Shown: positions 1 to 8,902, numbered from the stretch's first letter. The stretch is DNA of 64,000 bases from Bacteroidota bacterium (GCA_016713925.1 JADJOH010000008.1:1114940-1178939); one strand, 5' to 3'. The notes: generated from the sequence alone by a model not told the origin. Program-made: numbers and translations.

Positions 1-1798
1 GATTCAGAGGATTGAAGGTGTCAAAGTAATCAGCATTGACCATGCCTAAAGTATCTAATGAATTATCTGTTACCTTGTACATCCGGGTTTGTGATCCAAC
101 AAATAAGGTGTCGTTTAGAATCAACATTTTTCCGGTTTCCTGTTGTATTCCCACACTCACCCAGGTATTGCCATTCAGATAATACAAGTCGTCATAAAGT
201 ACGGATGCGTACAATTTGTTGTGATACCAGGCTAGCTCGTATGCGCCCAATCCCCAAAGTTGTGAACCGATATTCAAATCATAAAAGGAAGTGCCGTCAT
301 ATCGTGCAATATATTCAATAGAGTTGCCTCCAATGTTGTAGAAGTTTCCGGCAATCATTAAATCGTTGCCAACGACTAATAATTTTAAAATAGTTTTATC
401 TGCTCCGGTTGAAACCGGTTGCCATACTGTTCCATTCCATTTTGCAAGTCCATTGACAACCGTTGTTCCGGCAAATCTAAAACTACCTCCTGCATACAGT
501 TCTCCATTATAAAACGCAAGTGAACGCACCGTACCTGTAAAACCACTGTCCATCGGATGCCATTGATTGCCGTCCCACATGGCGATCATAGGTGCGAATT
601 GGTTACCGGCGAAAATGAAAAATCCTCCAACGTATATATTGCCCGTCACCGTATCTTTCGCGATAGTTGCTACACTGGCATTTTGCCAGGGATCCACATA
701 AGCAGCCGCACATTTCCCCGTGTTGGAAATGACCTGATTTTTATAACTGATGATGCCAGGGTTGATGACTGAATTGATGGAATAAAAGTTTCCTGCAATG
801 TATAGCGTAGAGTCATAGCTCAAAAATGAATAGTATTCAGGACGGAATGTCGCGCCGGTGCCTGTGATTCTTGAGTAACATACGCGTTCACCCAATTGAC
901 CGTTGTCGATTTTTCGGATGATATTATCCTTTGTATTGGTGGATGCGACGGAGTACATACTGTCATAGGTAATATAAATATCACCCATGTGAGAAAAGGC
1001 ATGGTCAATGCCAACCGGAAAATAGTATGCAGCTATGCGTTGTTGTCCGCTCCATCTGACTATGGTGTCGTTTACTATACTGTACAGCGTATCTTGTATT
1101 GAAAATAAATCATTGCATTGATACCATGTTCCGCTAGGAATTGTTATTCCTCCGGTATTTCCGAAACCATCCACCCATCCCGGTGCACTCACGGAGTCTC
1201 CGTTAAAGGTGGTGAATTGTCCACCCAGGAATAAAGTGTCGTGCACGATTTCCATTTCTTCAGGCGGATAGTTAAAACCATTTCCAACTGCAGACCATGT
1301 CCCGTTTTCGTATTTTGCAAAATACCGGGCGTTGACTCCGTCGATGGAAGTGAAGTTGCCGGAGGCGTAGAGCGCACCTTTGTACATTTTAACACACCAT
1401 ACCGATCCTGAAGGAGGAATAGTATAAAGCGATTGCCATTGGGTCCCGTCCCAGGAAGCCAGATGACTGATTCCCGGATAGCCGTCAATGGTAAAATTTC
1501 CTGCACAGTATAAAATACCATTGTCACTGTGTAAATTGTAAACAGCTCCAATCACCCCGGATTGCAACGAATCCCACGAGACACCATTCCACATGGCGAT
1601 ATTGTTTGTCTTCAATTCATTCATCGCATCAAAATATCCGCCTGCATAGATGTTTCCTGAAAGGCTGTCAACGCACATGGTATTTATTAAGCCCTGGCAC
1701 TTGATGCCCTCTCCCATTGGCAGTAGCTTTTGACAATAAGCAGTAGGGCAGATGCAAAGAGAAATGAGAAAGATCCGAATAAATGGAATGGTATTCAT
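1..1798 (-). CDS. Secreted beta-propeller-like repeat protein (3' end beyond window)
   Basis: The minus-strand frame is open from an ATG at 1796-1798 to the left edge, giving about 599 residues with no stop. Residues 1-22 look like a signal peptide (basic-poor start, hydrophobic core ending near AYC-QK). The rest is built of about eight imperfect repeats of the type 'LYAGGxFxxxGxxxxxxLAxWNGxxW', seen as IYAGGYF, LYCAGNF, LYASGNF, LFLGGQF, IYVGGFF, LYAGGSF and MIAGNF, each usually followed by a W-D/N-G-x-x-W turn. Such kelch/delta-60-like repeats normally form beta-propellers in extracellular Bacteroidota proteins. A T9SS sorting domain is expected at the missing C-terminus, but this is inference. 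Function unknown; surface or secreted location is likely. Confidence 0.8.
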   Translation of the reverse strand, partial: MNTIPFIRIFLISLCICPTAYCQKLLPMGEGIKCQGLINTMCVDSLSGNIYAGGYFDAMNELKTNNIAMWNGVSWDSLQSGVIGAVYNLHSDNGILYCAGNFTIDGYPGISHLASWDGTQWQSLYTIPPSGSVWCVKMYKGALYASGNFTSIDGVNARYFAKYENGTWSAVGNGFNYPPEEMEIVHDTLFLGGQFTTFNGDSVSAPGWVDGFGNTGGITIPSGTWYQCNDLFSIQDTLYSIVNDTIVRWSGQQRIAAYYFPVGIDHAFSHMGDIYITYDSMYSVASTNTKDNIIRKIDNGQLGERVCYSRITGTGATFRPEYYSFLSYDSTLYIAGNFYSINSVINPGIISYKNQVISNTGKCAAAYVDPWQNASVATIAKDTVTGNIYVGGFFIFAGNQFAPMIAMWDGNQWHPMDSGFTGTVRSLAFYNGELYAGGSFRFAGTTVVNGLAKWNGTVWQPVSTGADKTILKLLVVGNDLMIAGNFYNIGGNSIEYIARYDGTSFYDLNIGSQLWGLGAYELAWYHNKLYASVLYDDLYYLNGNTWVSVGIQQETGKMLILNDTLFVGSQTRMYKVTDNSLDTLGMVNADYFDTFNPLN

Positions 1799-2120
1799 GA
1801 TCTAAATAGTTGAAGGTGACAGGTTCATTTCTCAAATGTAAGAAAATGTTGATTGAAAAGTCCCCGTACATCACATTTTTCCTTTAATCCGTCATTTGAA
1901 TAGGTTAACCATCTTTTACGAGGGGATAAATGAACAAACCTCATGGGATGAGCAGGGTAATTGCGCTACCTTAAAAAATGAGTAGTACAAGATTTTTCAA
2001 GTCCGTAAGGGGAAAATTATTCTGAAGCGCTCGTCAAAGATTTATGTTAATCATTTGTATTCGTTTAGAGACGAGTAATGGCTTTCGTCCACCTTATTTT
2101 TGCGTTCAAATTAAAATCAT
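1799..2120. other. Divergent intergenic region
   Basis: About 320 bp between two divergent genes. Apart from the -7 box at 1833-1840 and a TATTTTTG box at 2095-2102 facing the four-helix-bundle gene, I see no coding potential, repeat or RNA gene. Confidence 0.5.
1833..1840 (-). promoter_or_regulatory. Candidate -7 box for the secreted repeat protein
   Basis: Read on the minus strand this is TACATTTG, a perfect match to the Bacteroidota -7 consensus TAnnTTTG, 34 nt before the ATG at 1798. I find no clear TTTG -33 box at the usual spacing, so the call rests on the -7 element alone. Confidence 0.35.
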
Positions 2121-2489
2121 ATGGCATACATAGATATTCATGATATGGAAGTTTATAAACTTTCCAGAAAACTCTCTTCAATGGCTTGGGATATATACGT
2201 CTCCTTGCCCCAGTATTTAAAATTTCACATGGGCGATCAGCTCCTACGCGCCAGCGACTCTGTTGGCGCAAATTTAACGGAAGGTTATTTTCGTTACACT
2301 TACAAAGACAAAAATAAATTTTATGTCATTGCAAGAGCATCCCACGGAGAAGCCTTTAAACATTGGATGTCACTACTATTAGAGCGCGAGTTGATTAGTC
2401 TTGAGTTGCATGATGATTTTTTAGCAACCTCCAAAGATCTGAATGTAAAACTGAATAACTTCATTACAAAAACCAGAGGTCAGTCCTGA
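2121..2489 (+). CDS. Four helix bundle protein (S23 / 23S rRNA IVS family)
   Basis: The 122-residue product has the family layout: an N-terminal 'VYKLSRKLSSMAWDIY' helix, the conserved 'GDQLLRASDSVGANLTEGYFR' segment (residues about 46-66), then two helices ending in a polar tail. Members of this family form homopentameric helical bundles and were first found inside 23S rRNA intervening sequences, but most chromosomal copies have no known role. The full family length is present. The gene stands alone, with a 10-11 bp tandem array starting 28 bp after its stop. A TATTTTTG promoter box lies 19 bp ahead of the ATG. Confidence 0.88.
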   Translation: MAYIDIHDMEVYKLSRKLSSMAWDIYVSLPQYLKFHMGDQLLRASDSVGANLTEGYFRYTYKDKNKFYVIARASHGEAFKHWMSLLLERELISLELHDDFLATSKDLNVKLNNFITKTRGQS

Positions 2490-2516
2490 ATAATTTCATC
2501 GGTACATTGAACCAGG

Positions 2517-2787
2517 TTGAGATACTTTGAGATACTTTGATATACAGTTGGAATACAGTTGGAATACAGTTGAAATACAGTTGAAATACAGTTGAAATAC
2601 AGTTGGAATACAGTTGAAATACAGTTGGAATACAGTCGATATACAATATAAGACCGTATATCAAAGTATATCAAAGTATCTCAAAGTATATCAAAGTATC
2701 TCAAAGTATCTCAAAGTATATCAAACTATCTCAAAGTATATCAACTGTATATCAAAGTATCCCAACCGTATATCAAAGTATATCATT
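2517..2787. repeat. Inverted 10-11 bp tandem array
   Basis: The left half (2542-2640) is nine consecutive 11-bp units of type ATACAGTTGGA. The right half (2656-2787) is thirteen 10-11 bp units of type GTATATCAAA / GTATCTCAAA. The halves are in opposite orientation: 2531-2550 is the exact reverse complement of 2742-2761 (20 bp), so a transcript could fold into a long imperfect hairpin. It fills the gap between the four-helix-bundle gene and terC. Unit type is shared with arrays at 11571-11660 and 20268-20487. Apparent open frames inside it are simply translated repeats. Confidence 0.9.
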
Positions 2788-2793
2788 TTCACC

Positions 2794-2801
2794 TAATTTC
2801 G
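2794..2801 (+). promoter_or_regulatory. Candidate -7 box of terC, 4 nt before the ATG
   Basis: TAATTTCG differs from TAnnTTTG at one position and ends exactly 4 nt before the ATG at 2806. If used, the mRNA would be leaderless or almost so. The place where a -33 box would fall lies in the last unit of the tandem array. Confidence 0.4.
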
Positions 2802-2805
2802 CGCC

Positions 2806-3720
2806 ATGGATAATTCTGCCTTCTGGATCGGCTTCAATCTCTTTATTCTCGCTATGCTGGCTTTTGATTTGGGTATAGTGAACAGAAAAGAAAAGGCGAT
2901 ATCGTTCAAGGAATCAATTTTATGGGTGGCTTTCTGGTCATCGCTGGCATTGGCGTTTAATGGACTGGTGTATTATTGGTTCGGTCCTGAAAAGGCATTT
3001 GAGTTTCTAACCGGTTATGTGATCGAATGGTCGCTGAGTGTGGATAACCTTTTTGTGTTTATCGTGATCTTTAATTTTTTCAAAGTGCCGAAGCAATACC
3101 AGCATAGAGTATTGTTCTGGGGAATTTTGGGCGCCTTGATCCTGAGAGGAACATTTATCGTGGTGGGAGTAGCCTTGTTTAACAAGTTTGAATGGATGAT
3201 CTATATTTTTGGCGGCATCCTCGTCTTTACCGGTTTGAAGATGTTGTTCTCAAACGAGGAGGAGGATCCGAAACTGGATAAGAATATTTTTGTGCGCGCC
3301 TGCAAAAAGATTTTACCCGTGACGGAAGAATACCATGGCAAGGATTTTTTTGTGAAGAGTAAGGGAAGATGGCTGGCTACTCCGCTCTTTATCGTGCTGG
3401 TCGTGGTGGATTTTACAGATTTAGTGTTTGCCGTTGACTCTATTCCGGCAGTACTTTCCATCAGCAGTGACCCTTTTATCGTATATTCCAGTAATGTATT
3501 TGCGATACTCGGACTTCGATCTCTTTTCTTTGCCTTGAGTGGGATGATGGATTTATTCCGCTACCTGAAGTACGGTCTCGCGATTATACTCTCCTTCGTC
3601 GGCGTGAAAATGTTGATCTCTCATTATGTGCATATCCCGGTAGAATGGGCCTTGTTCGTGGTCGTGATGATTCTGGCCACGAGTATTATGATTTCGTTGG
3701 TGAAGAAAGAAAAAGTTTAA
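2806..3720 (+). CDS. TerC/Alx family integral membrane protein
   Basis: The 304-residue protein has about nine hydrophobic segments and both family signatures: 'EWSLSVDNLFVFIVIF' around residues 74-89 and 'VVDFTDLVFAVDSIPA' around 200-215, whose acidic residues lie within membrane segments and are thought to bind metal. Length matches Alx/TerC proteins. Family members in other bacteria export manganese or help load metal into exoenzymes; tellurite resistance is the historical name. Here it is a single gene, so a Mn2+ efflux role is inferred from family alone. Start chosen at the ATG following a TAATTTCG box. Confidence 0.9.
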   Translation: MDNSAFWIGFNLFILAMLAFDLGIVNRKEKAISFKESILWVAFWSSLALAFNGLVYYWFGPEKAFEFLTGYVIEWSLSVDNLFVFIVIFNFFKVPKQYQHRVLFWGILGALILRGTFIVVGVALFNKFEWMIYIFGGILVFTGLKMLFSNEEEDPKLDKNIFVRACKKILPVTEEYHGKDFFVKSKGRWLATPLFIVLVVVDFTDLVFAVDSIPAVLSISSDPFIVYSSNVFAILGLRSLFFALSGMMDLFRYLKYGLAIILSFVGVKMLISHYVHIPVEWALFVVVMILATSIMISLVKKEKV

Positions 3721-3780
3721 CCGGGTTATTTAAACCTTTGCAATTGGAATAGATCAAAGGATGCTGTTAACACTGCCTAT

Positions 3781-5388
3781 ATGAAAAAAAATCTCCTGTT
3801 TACGCTCTTCGTTTTCGTTCACTGGTTCGGCTATGCTCAGCAAAATACCATTATCATTATCGCCGATGATCTGGGTACTGATTATCTCGGCTTTTATCCC
3901 AATGATGGCGATACTGCCAATACTCCTGTTCTTAGAAGTCTGTTAGACGAGGGCGTGTTGTTTTCTAATGCCTGGTCGAATCCGGTATGTTCTCCAACAC
4001 GTGCAGGATTATTTACGGGTCGGTATTCGTTTAGAACAGGTGTTGGATATGTTGTCGGATTATCTAACAGTCCTCAGTTGGATACTGCGGAGATGAGCGT
4101 TGCAAGACTCCTCCGCGATTTTGCCCCTGTAAAATATGCTACAGCGAATGTGGGGAAATGGCATTTGCATACCACAATGCCTCCGGCCAAAAGAGTGTTT
4201 CCAAATTATATGGGCTATGATTTGTACTCCGGGAATTTTAATGGCGCCATCACCGATTTCTATCAATGGACCCGGATTAAGAATGGCGTGATGGATACTG
4301 TTTCCACCTATGCAACCACTCAAAATATTAATGATGCCATTGACTGGCTGGATACTTTAAGTTCCAATAATCCATTCTTCCTCTGGGTCGCATTCAATGC
4401 ACCGCATACTCCTCATCATAAACCTCCTGATAGCCTGATCAGCAATCCCGGACTTCCCGGTACTCCCGGACATATCAATGCAAATCCTTCCTTGTATTTT
4501 AAAGCAGCCATAGAGGCGTTGGATACAGAGGTAGGAAGGTTATTTCAGTACCTGGATCAGAATAATCTGCGGGATAGTACCAATATTATTTTTATAGGAG
4601 ATAACGGTCAGGAAAAATCAGTGGCGAAAATTCAGGATACCACTCATGTGAAAGGGACTTTGTACGATTACGGTATTCATGTGCCGATGATCATCTCCGG
4701 ACCTGCTGTAGTAAATCCAAACAGGAGCAGTACAGCACTGGTAAATACCGTCGATCTTTTTGCAACCATGCTGGAGATGGGTGGATTTAATAACTGGCTC
4801 CCTTTTATTCCTCCTGCAAAACTTCCTGTGGATGCAGTGAGTCTGATGCCGCTCTTGAAGAATGATACAACTGCCGTTCGGAACTGGGTATTTTCAGAGC
4901 AATTTCAGCCGGTCAGCAATCCCAAAGACGGGAAGACCATCCGCAACATCGATTATAAACTCATCGATTTCGATAATGGCACGCAGCGTTTTTACAACCT
5001 CACCATCGATCCGTTGGAACAAGTAGATTTATTGTCGCAAACTTTAATGACCTTCAACGATACCCTGAATTACAACGAACTCTGTAATGCCTTGAATACA
5101 TTGGTGGGCGCGCCGCTCTGTTCCCTGCAAACTACAAGTATTTCAGAGGGCCTTAATCCACACAACAACGTACTATTAGTCCCCAATCCTGCAAATGAAG
5201 AAGTGCAGGTGATACTGCACGATATGAACCAGCTATCATCTGTTCATGTCACCGATGTAGCAGGCCGTACAATTCATATTTCAACCATCGGGTCAATCGA
5301 TACGAAGCCTTTACCGGATGGAATTTACCATCTCCGTATATCCACGCTAAAAGGAATCTTCCACCGCCAATTGATCGTGAGACATTAA
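3781..5388 (+). CDS. Sulfatase with C-terminal T9SS sorting domain
   Basis: The 535-residue product starts with a signal peptide (residues 1-19, ending GYAQ). The metal-binding start of the sulfatase fold, 'IIIIADDLG', has D29 and D30, and the catalytic site C70-S-P-T-R fits the C-x-P-x-R signature in which Cys is converted to formylglycine. 'GKWHL' near residue 125 and 'GDNG' near 274 are further sulfatase motifs. The last 75 residues form a beta-rich domain with 'PNPANEEVQV', 'DVAGR' and 'LPDGIYHLRI', typical of a type A T9SS sorting domain, so the enzyme is probably exported and surface-attached. No formylglycine maturase or polysaccharide-utilisation genes are nearby; substrate unknown. 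Confidence 0.93.
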   Translation: MKKNLLFTLFVFVHWFGYAQQNTIIIIADDLGTDYLGFYPNDGDTANTPVLRSLLDEGVLFSNAWSNPVCSPTRAGLFTGRYSFRTGVGYVVGLSNSPQLDTAEMSVARLLRDFAPVKYATANVGKWHLHTTMPPAKRVFPNYMGYDLYSGNFNGAITDFYQWTRIKNGVMDTVSTYATTQNINDAIDWLDTLSSNNPFFLWVAFNAPHTPHHKPPDSLISNPGLPGTPGHINANPSLYFKAAIEALDTEVGRLFQYLDQNNLRDSTNIIFIGDNGQEKSVAKIQDTTHVKGTLYDYGIHVPMIISGPAVVNPNRSSTALVNTVDLFATMLEMGGFNNWLPFIPPAKLPVDAVSLMPLLKNDTTAVRNWVFSEQFQPVSNPKDGKTIRNIDYKLIDFDNGTQRFYNLTIDPLEQVDLLSQTLMTFNDTLNYNELCNALNTLVGAPLCSLQTTSISEGLNPHNNVLLVPNPANEEVQVILHDMNQLSSVHVTDVAGRTIHISTIGSIDTKPLPDGIYHLRISTLKGIFHRQLIVRH

Positions 5389-5898
5389 AAAAAGGAAACA
5401 TAATTATCATTTAATCCTTTGCGACCGCTGCGCCTCCGTTGCGCTCTTTGCGCCTGCCGACCGCAGCTTGCTCCTTCGCTCAAGCTTTGGAGCACACAGT
5501 TAGCGAAGGTGGGTTTAAACTTAAATTCATATATAGCCGAAAATATGAATGGGCCACAGATTATTATGATTGAATATGATGTATCATGATTTTACGCTAC
5601 GACTTCATTGCTTTAGTTAAGTTAGCTGTGTCTCAATTTCTCTGCGGCTCCGCGTCTCTGCGAGAAACCTTTAAATAAATGATAAAGTAGCTGCGGCTAC
5701 TGTGCTTCCCTGCTTCGCATTCCACACAGGATCTTCACTTCGCTTAGATCCTCGTCTCTAAACTTTGCGTCTCCGCGTCTCCGCGAGAAACTTTTAAAAG
5801 TTGATTTTGGTTTTGTATTTGTAAATGAAATAGAGGTAACTATTTATTATCCGTTTGAGTGATTATCATTATTTTCACCCCGTTAATTATTCATTCAA
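5389..5898. repeat. Repeat-filled intergenic region after the sulfatase gene
   Basis: No gene is seen in these 510 bp. Two diverged copies of a GC-rich phrase ending in CGCGTCTCTGCGAGAAAC occur at 5640-5674 and 5765-5800, followed by TTTAAA-like A/T. A related GCG-rich phrase lies at 5418-5470. At 5551-5593 there is an inverted copy of the dispersed repeat also found at 6937-6990 and 39691-39743. Such non-coding phrases are common between genes in Bacteroidota genomes. Confidence 0.6.
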
Positions 5899-6693
5899 GT
5901 GAAAATCCTTCCATCTCTTCAAATGATAATTCGCTTTGCCAAATACTATATTTCGGCAACCAATCGTCATGGACTTCAGGGACCATTTGCTTACCAACTC
6001 AACGAAGCCGTTTTTCGCCATGACAGGAGAGAAGCTGTGCATAAAGAAATTGAAGCAACACGTGATCATCTTTTAAAGAACCACCGGAAAATAAATGTAC
6101 TTGATTTTGGCGCCGGCTTTGGAGGAAGGGTGTACAAGGAAAGAACAATTTCATACATCACTAAAAATTCGTCAAAGCCTCCCCGTTATGCCCGGATGCT
6201 TCATCGTTTGGTAAAACATCTGAAGCCAAAGCTCATGTTGGAACTCGGAACATCCGTCGGGATAAGTGCGCTCTATCAGTCTGCCGGAAATCCGCAAGGC
6301 CGAATGATCACGATGGAAGGCTGTCCCGAAACAGCGACGATCGCCCGGGCTAACGTTCAGCAATTTCCTTCTTTGAACATTGAAATAGTGGAAGGTGCTT
6401 TTGAGGAAAGTCTGCCGCAATTGTTAACGAAGATCGATCAGATCGATTATCTTTTTATCGATGGTCATCATCGTCTTGAACCGACTTTGAAATACATCGA
6501 TCTCTGCTATCCAAAACTAAGCGCTGAAGCAGTCATCGTGGTGGATGATATCAACTGGTCACCTGAAATGCAAGAGGCCTGGAAGCAGCTCAAGACGGAT
6601 AAGCGTTTTACATTAAGCATTGATGTTTTTATGATCGGGTTGCTCTTCGTGAATAAAAATTTGAGTAAGGAAGATTTTGTTATTCGGTATTAA
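5899..6693 (+). CDS. Class I SAM-dependent methyltransferase
   Basis: This 264-residue protein has an N-terminal extension of about 90 residues, then a Rossmann-type methyltransferase core: motif I 'MLELGTSVGISALY' (about 113-126), 'GRMITMEGCPETATIARAN' with the acidic residue expected to contact SAM ribose, and 'IDYLFIDGHHRLEPTLKYI' followed by 'AVIVVDDINWS', the catechol O-methyltransferase-like arrangement. No neighbouring gene reveals the substrate. The start is a GTG; an in-frame ATG eight codons on is an alternative. It is flanked on both sides by repeat-bearing intergenic DNA, so it is probably transcribed alone. Confidence 0.85.
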   Translation: MKILPSLQMIIRFAKYYISATNRHGLQGPFAYQLNEAVFRHDRREAVHKEIEATRDHLLKNHRKINVLDFGAGFGGRVYKERTISYITKNSSKPPRYARMLHRLVKHLKPKLMLELGTSVGISALYQSAGNPQGRMITMEGCPETATIARANVQQFPSLNIEIVEGAFEESLPQLLTKIDQIDYLFIDGHHRLEPTLKYIDLCYPKLSAEAVIVVDDINWSPEMQEAWKQLKTDKRFTLSIDVFMIGLLFVNKNLSKEDFVIRY

Positions 6694-7118
6694 AGATCAA
6701 TCAACGTTTTTAGCGAGCTAGACTTTTTTTCTCAATCGGGTTGGATTTAGACAAGAAGTTTGCTACATCTCTAGACAAGGAATCGTGGATTTAGATAGAA
6801 ATAGTAGAAAATATAGATCCTGTCTCCAATCATAGGGAGCATTAATTCCAAGGCGGATTTTAGGTGAAACCAATTCTGATTTAAACCCGCCTGCGCCGAG
6901 GCTTCGGTAGTCAGGCGCAACGTTAGCAGCGATGAAGCAGCGATTTATCTTAACAAATCATAAAAATCATAACCAATCTGCGGCACATTAGATTTTTATT
7001 GAGCTGGCAGTTGATTTATCCTGAGGTATCCAATCTCTGTACTGAAATGCTTTTTAAACCCCCTCACCTAAGCTGATGAAACCATTTTCTTCCCTATTTT
7101 TGAAGCAAAGCCGTTAAC
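6694..7118. repeat. Intergenic region with a dispersed repeat copy
   Basis: There is no gene in these 425 bp. 6937-6990 carries a copy of a dispersed element containing AACAAATCATAAAAATC and ending in CTGCGGCACATTA. Close copies occur at 39691-39743 (same orientation) and 5551-5593 (inverted). The rest is A/T-rich and unremarkable until the promoter box at 7095. Confidence 0.6.
7095..7102 (+). promoter_or_regulatory. Candidate -7 box of the ABC ATPase gene
   Basis: TATTTTTG matches TAnnTTTG and ends 16 nt before the GTG start at 7119. There is no convincing TTTG at -33. Confidence 0.4.
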
Positions 7119-7829
7119 GTGGAACCCATCATCAAAGTCAGAAATATCTCCCGGATTTATAAAGTAGGACTGGAAACCATTCATGCCCTGCGCTCCATTA
7201 CCCTCGATATTAATAAAAACGAATATGTGGCACTCATGGGCTCCTCCGGCTCCGGTAAATCAACACTCATGAATGTCCTGGGCTGCCTCGATACGCCTTC
7301 AGGTGGCGAGTATCACCTCAATGGAATCGATGTATCTCACCTGAACGATAATGAATTAGCAGAGATTCGAAACAAACAGATTGGCTTTGTGTTTCAAACA
7401 TTCAACCTCTTGCCGCGGAGTACGGCACTGGAGAATGTGGCGCTCCCCCTCGTCTATGCCGGCTTGAGTAAGGAAGTCCGTGACGCCAGAGCCTTGAAAG
7501 CATTACAGGATGTAGGCCTCGGTGATCGGGTGACACATCGTCCCAATGAACTCTCGGGAGGGCAACGTCAGAGGGTAGCCATCGCCAGAGCATTGGTGAC
7601 AAATCCTGCCATTATCCTCGCCGATGAACCTACCGGAAACCTGGACTCCAAAACCTCCGGTGAGATCATGGGCCTTCTCGCTGAAATCCACGATAAGGGG
7701 AATACCGTTATTCTGGTGACGCACGAGGAAGATATCGCGCGCTATGCCCATCGCATCGTTCGCTTGAAAGATGGCCTAGTGGAATCAGATGGGGAAAATC
7801 AGAAGCGCAATTCGTTAACAACAGCTTAA
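7119..7829 (+). CDS. ABC transporter ATP-binding protein (LolD/MacB type)
   Basis: The 236-residue ATPase has all motifs in order: Walker A GSSGSGKST (41-49), Q-loop 'VFQTFNLLPR' (91-100), signature LSGGQ (145-149), Walker B with 'IILADEPTGNLDS' (165-177) and the H-loop His202. The sequence pattern, especially 'NLLPRSTALENVALPL', is that of the MacB/LolD/YknY subgroup that powers FtsX-like permeases exporting lipoproteins or peptides. No permease follows; the window's only matching one is the MacB-like permease at 27783-29030, so a partnership is possible but unproven. The start is GTG; the upstream ATG at 7076 is out of frame. The adenosyltransferase gene begins 2 bp after the stop. Confidence 0.93.
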   Translation: MEPIIKVRNISRIYKVGLETIHALRSITLDINKNEYVALMGSSGSGKSTLMNVLGCLDTPSGGEYHLNGIDVSHLNDNELAEIRNKQIGFVFQTFNLLPRSTALENVALPLVYAGLSKEVRDARALKALQDVGLGDRVTHRPNELSGGQRQRVAIARALVTNPAIILADEPTGNLDSKTSGEIMGLLAEIHDKGNTVILVTHEEDIARYAHRIVRLKDGLVESDGENQKRNSLTTA

Positions 7830-7831
7830 TC

Positions 7832-8380
7832 ATGAAAATTTATACTAAAACCGGAGATAAAGGTCAGACCTCATTGATTGGTGGAACAAGAGTCCCCAAG
7901 CATCATCTCCGCATAGAAGCCTATGGCACAGTAGATGAACTCAATTCCTGGATCGGCCTCCTCCGCGATCAGCCCATTGACGACCATAGCATCACCATCC
8001 TGCTCGAAATTCAGGATCGGCTGTTTACCATCGGCTCTCATCTGGCTAGTGATCCTGAAAAAAGTCGCATGAAATTGCCCGAAATCACAAATAACGACGT
8101 GCAACTTCTCGAAAAAGAGATCGATTTGATGGAGGATGAACTTCCGGAGTTAAAATCTTTTGTGCTTCCGGGAGGTCATCCCGTCGTTTCTTTTACCCAT
8201 ATTGCCCGTTGTGTTTGTCGCCGATGTGAACGCTTAGTGACTCATCTCAATGAGGAAACACCTATAAATGAAGTCATTGGAGTGTATCTGAACCGGCTTT
8301 CAGATTATTTATTTGTCCTCAGTCGATTCCTGGCGAGTCGAAATAATGCCGCCGAAAGCCCCTGGATGCCGAAAGTGTGA
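7832..8380 (+). CDS. Cob(I)yrinic acid a,c-diamide adenosyltransferase (PduO type)
   Basis: This 182-residue ATR transfers the adenosyl group of ATP to cob(I)alamin, giving the coenzyme form of B12. It shows the family landmarks: the N-terminal ATP-binding stretch 'KIYTKTGDKGQTSLIGG' (residues 2-18), 'YGTVDELNSWIG', 'LPGG' near residue 111 and the conserved 'RCVCRRCER' helix near 122-130. The length is usual for PduO-type enzymes. It lies 2 bp after the ABC ATPase, so the two are co-transcribed, but no other B12 gene is in the window; a salvage role is inferred. No cobalamin riboswitch is visible upstream. Confidence 0.93.
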   Translation: MKIYTKTGDKGQTSLIGGTRVPKHHLRIEAYGTVDELNSWIGLLRDQPIDDHSITILLEIQDRLFTIGSHLASDPEKSRMKLPEITNNDVQLLEKEIDLMEDELPELKSFVLPGGHPVVSFTHIARCVCRRCERLVTHLNEETPINEVIGVYLNRLSDYLFVLSRFLASRNNAAESPWMPKV

Positions 8381-8399
8381 AAAAAACATCATAAAAATA

Positions 8400-8433
8400 T
8401 TTGGTTTATTAGTATTTCATTTTATTATTTTTG
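8400..8433 (+). promoter_or_regulatory. Promoter of the DUF2795 gene
   Basis: TTTG at 8400-8403 and TATTTTTG at 8426-8433 are separated by 22 bp, fitting the Bacteroidota -33/-7 promoter. It lies between the adenosyltransferase stop and the ATG at 8500, leaving a leader of about 60 nt. Confidence 0.6.
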
Positions 8434-8499
8434 CGCCCCCTCCTTGAGGATTTAAACTATTCTTCTCACTAATCGTAAAACGACAATTAAATTTCAAAT

Positions 8500-8721
8500 A
8501 TGTACTGGACCCTCGAACTTGCACAACACCTTGAAGATGCCCCATGGCCGGCAACAAAGGATGAATTAATCGATTATGCTATTCGTTCAGGTGCTCCGAT
8601 GGAAGTGATCGAAAATCTTCAGGAATTGGAAGATGAAGGTGAACCCTACGAGAACATCGAGGAAATCTGGCCGGATTATCCTACAAAAGATGACTTCTTC
8701 TTTAATGAAGACGAGTATTAA
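8500..8721 (+). CDS. DUF2795 domain protein
   Basis: A 73-residue acidic protein. The pattern 'MYWTLELAQHLEDAPWPATKDELIDYAIRSGAP' followed by 'VIENLQELEDEGEPYENIEEIWPDYP' is the typical Bacteroidota DUF2795 layout, with a very acidic C-terminus (DEDEY-like). The domain is thought to be a small helical fold, but its function is not known. It is a single-gene unit: its own -33/-7 promoter lies upstream, and a strong intrinsic terminator begins 17 bp after its stop. Confidence 0.88.
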   Translation: MYWTLELAQHLEDAPWPATKDELIDYAIRSGAPMEVIENLQELEDEGEPYENIEEIWPDYPTKDDFFFNEDEY

Positions 8722-8737
8722 CTACTTCAGCATTAGA

Positions 8738-8768
8738 CCCCTTCTCAACAAGGGGTTTTGTTTTTTTC
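8738..8768 (+). terminator. Rho-independent terminator after the DUF2795 gene
   Basis: CCCCTT (8738-8743) pairs with AAGGGG (8750-8755) around a CTCAAC loop, followed by TTTTGTTTTTTT. This is a textbook intrinsic terminator. Confidence 0.88.
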
Positions 8769-8902
8769 TACGATGGGGTATATACATTTGAATTGCGAGT
8801 GCTGATTTATGCCGGAGGTTTTATTTGATTTGTCCGGGATGTAGTGGATTAAAAAATGTTTCCTGCCGGCGAATGCTTTTGTGAATGCTGTACTTCAGGT
8901 AT

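Noticed and set aside
820..1551. Short frames of 64 and 120 codons inside 1-1798
   Set aside because: They are other-frame shadows of the long minus-strand secreted repeat protein, whose frame is open throughout.
2464..2796. Open frames of 60-66 codons on both strands
   Set aside because: They are translations of the 10-11 bp tandem array (repeated 'SISKYLKVYQ' and 'FQLYSNCI'), not genes.
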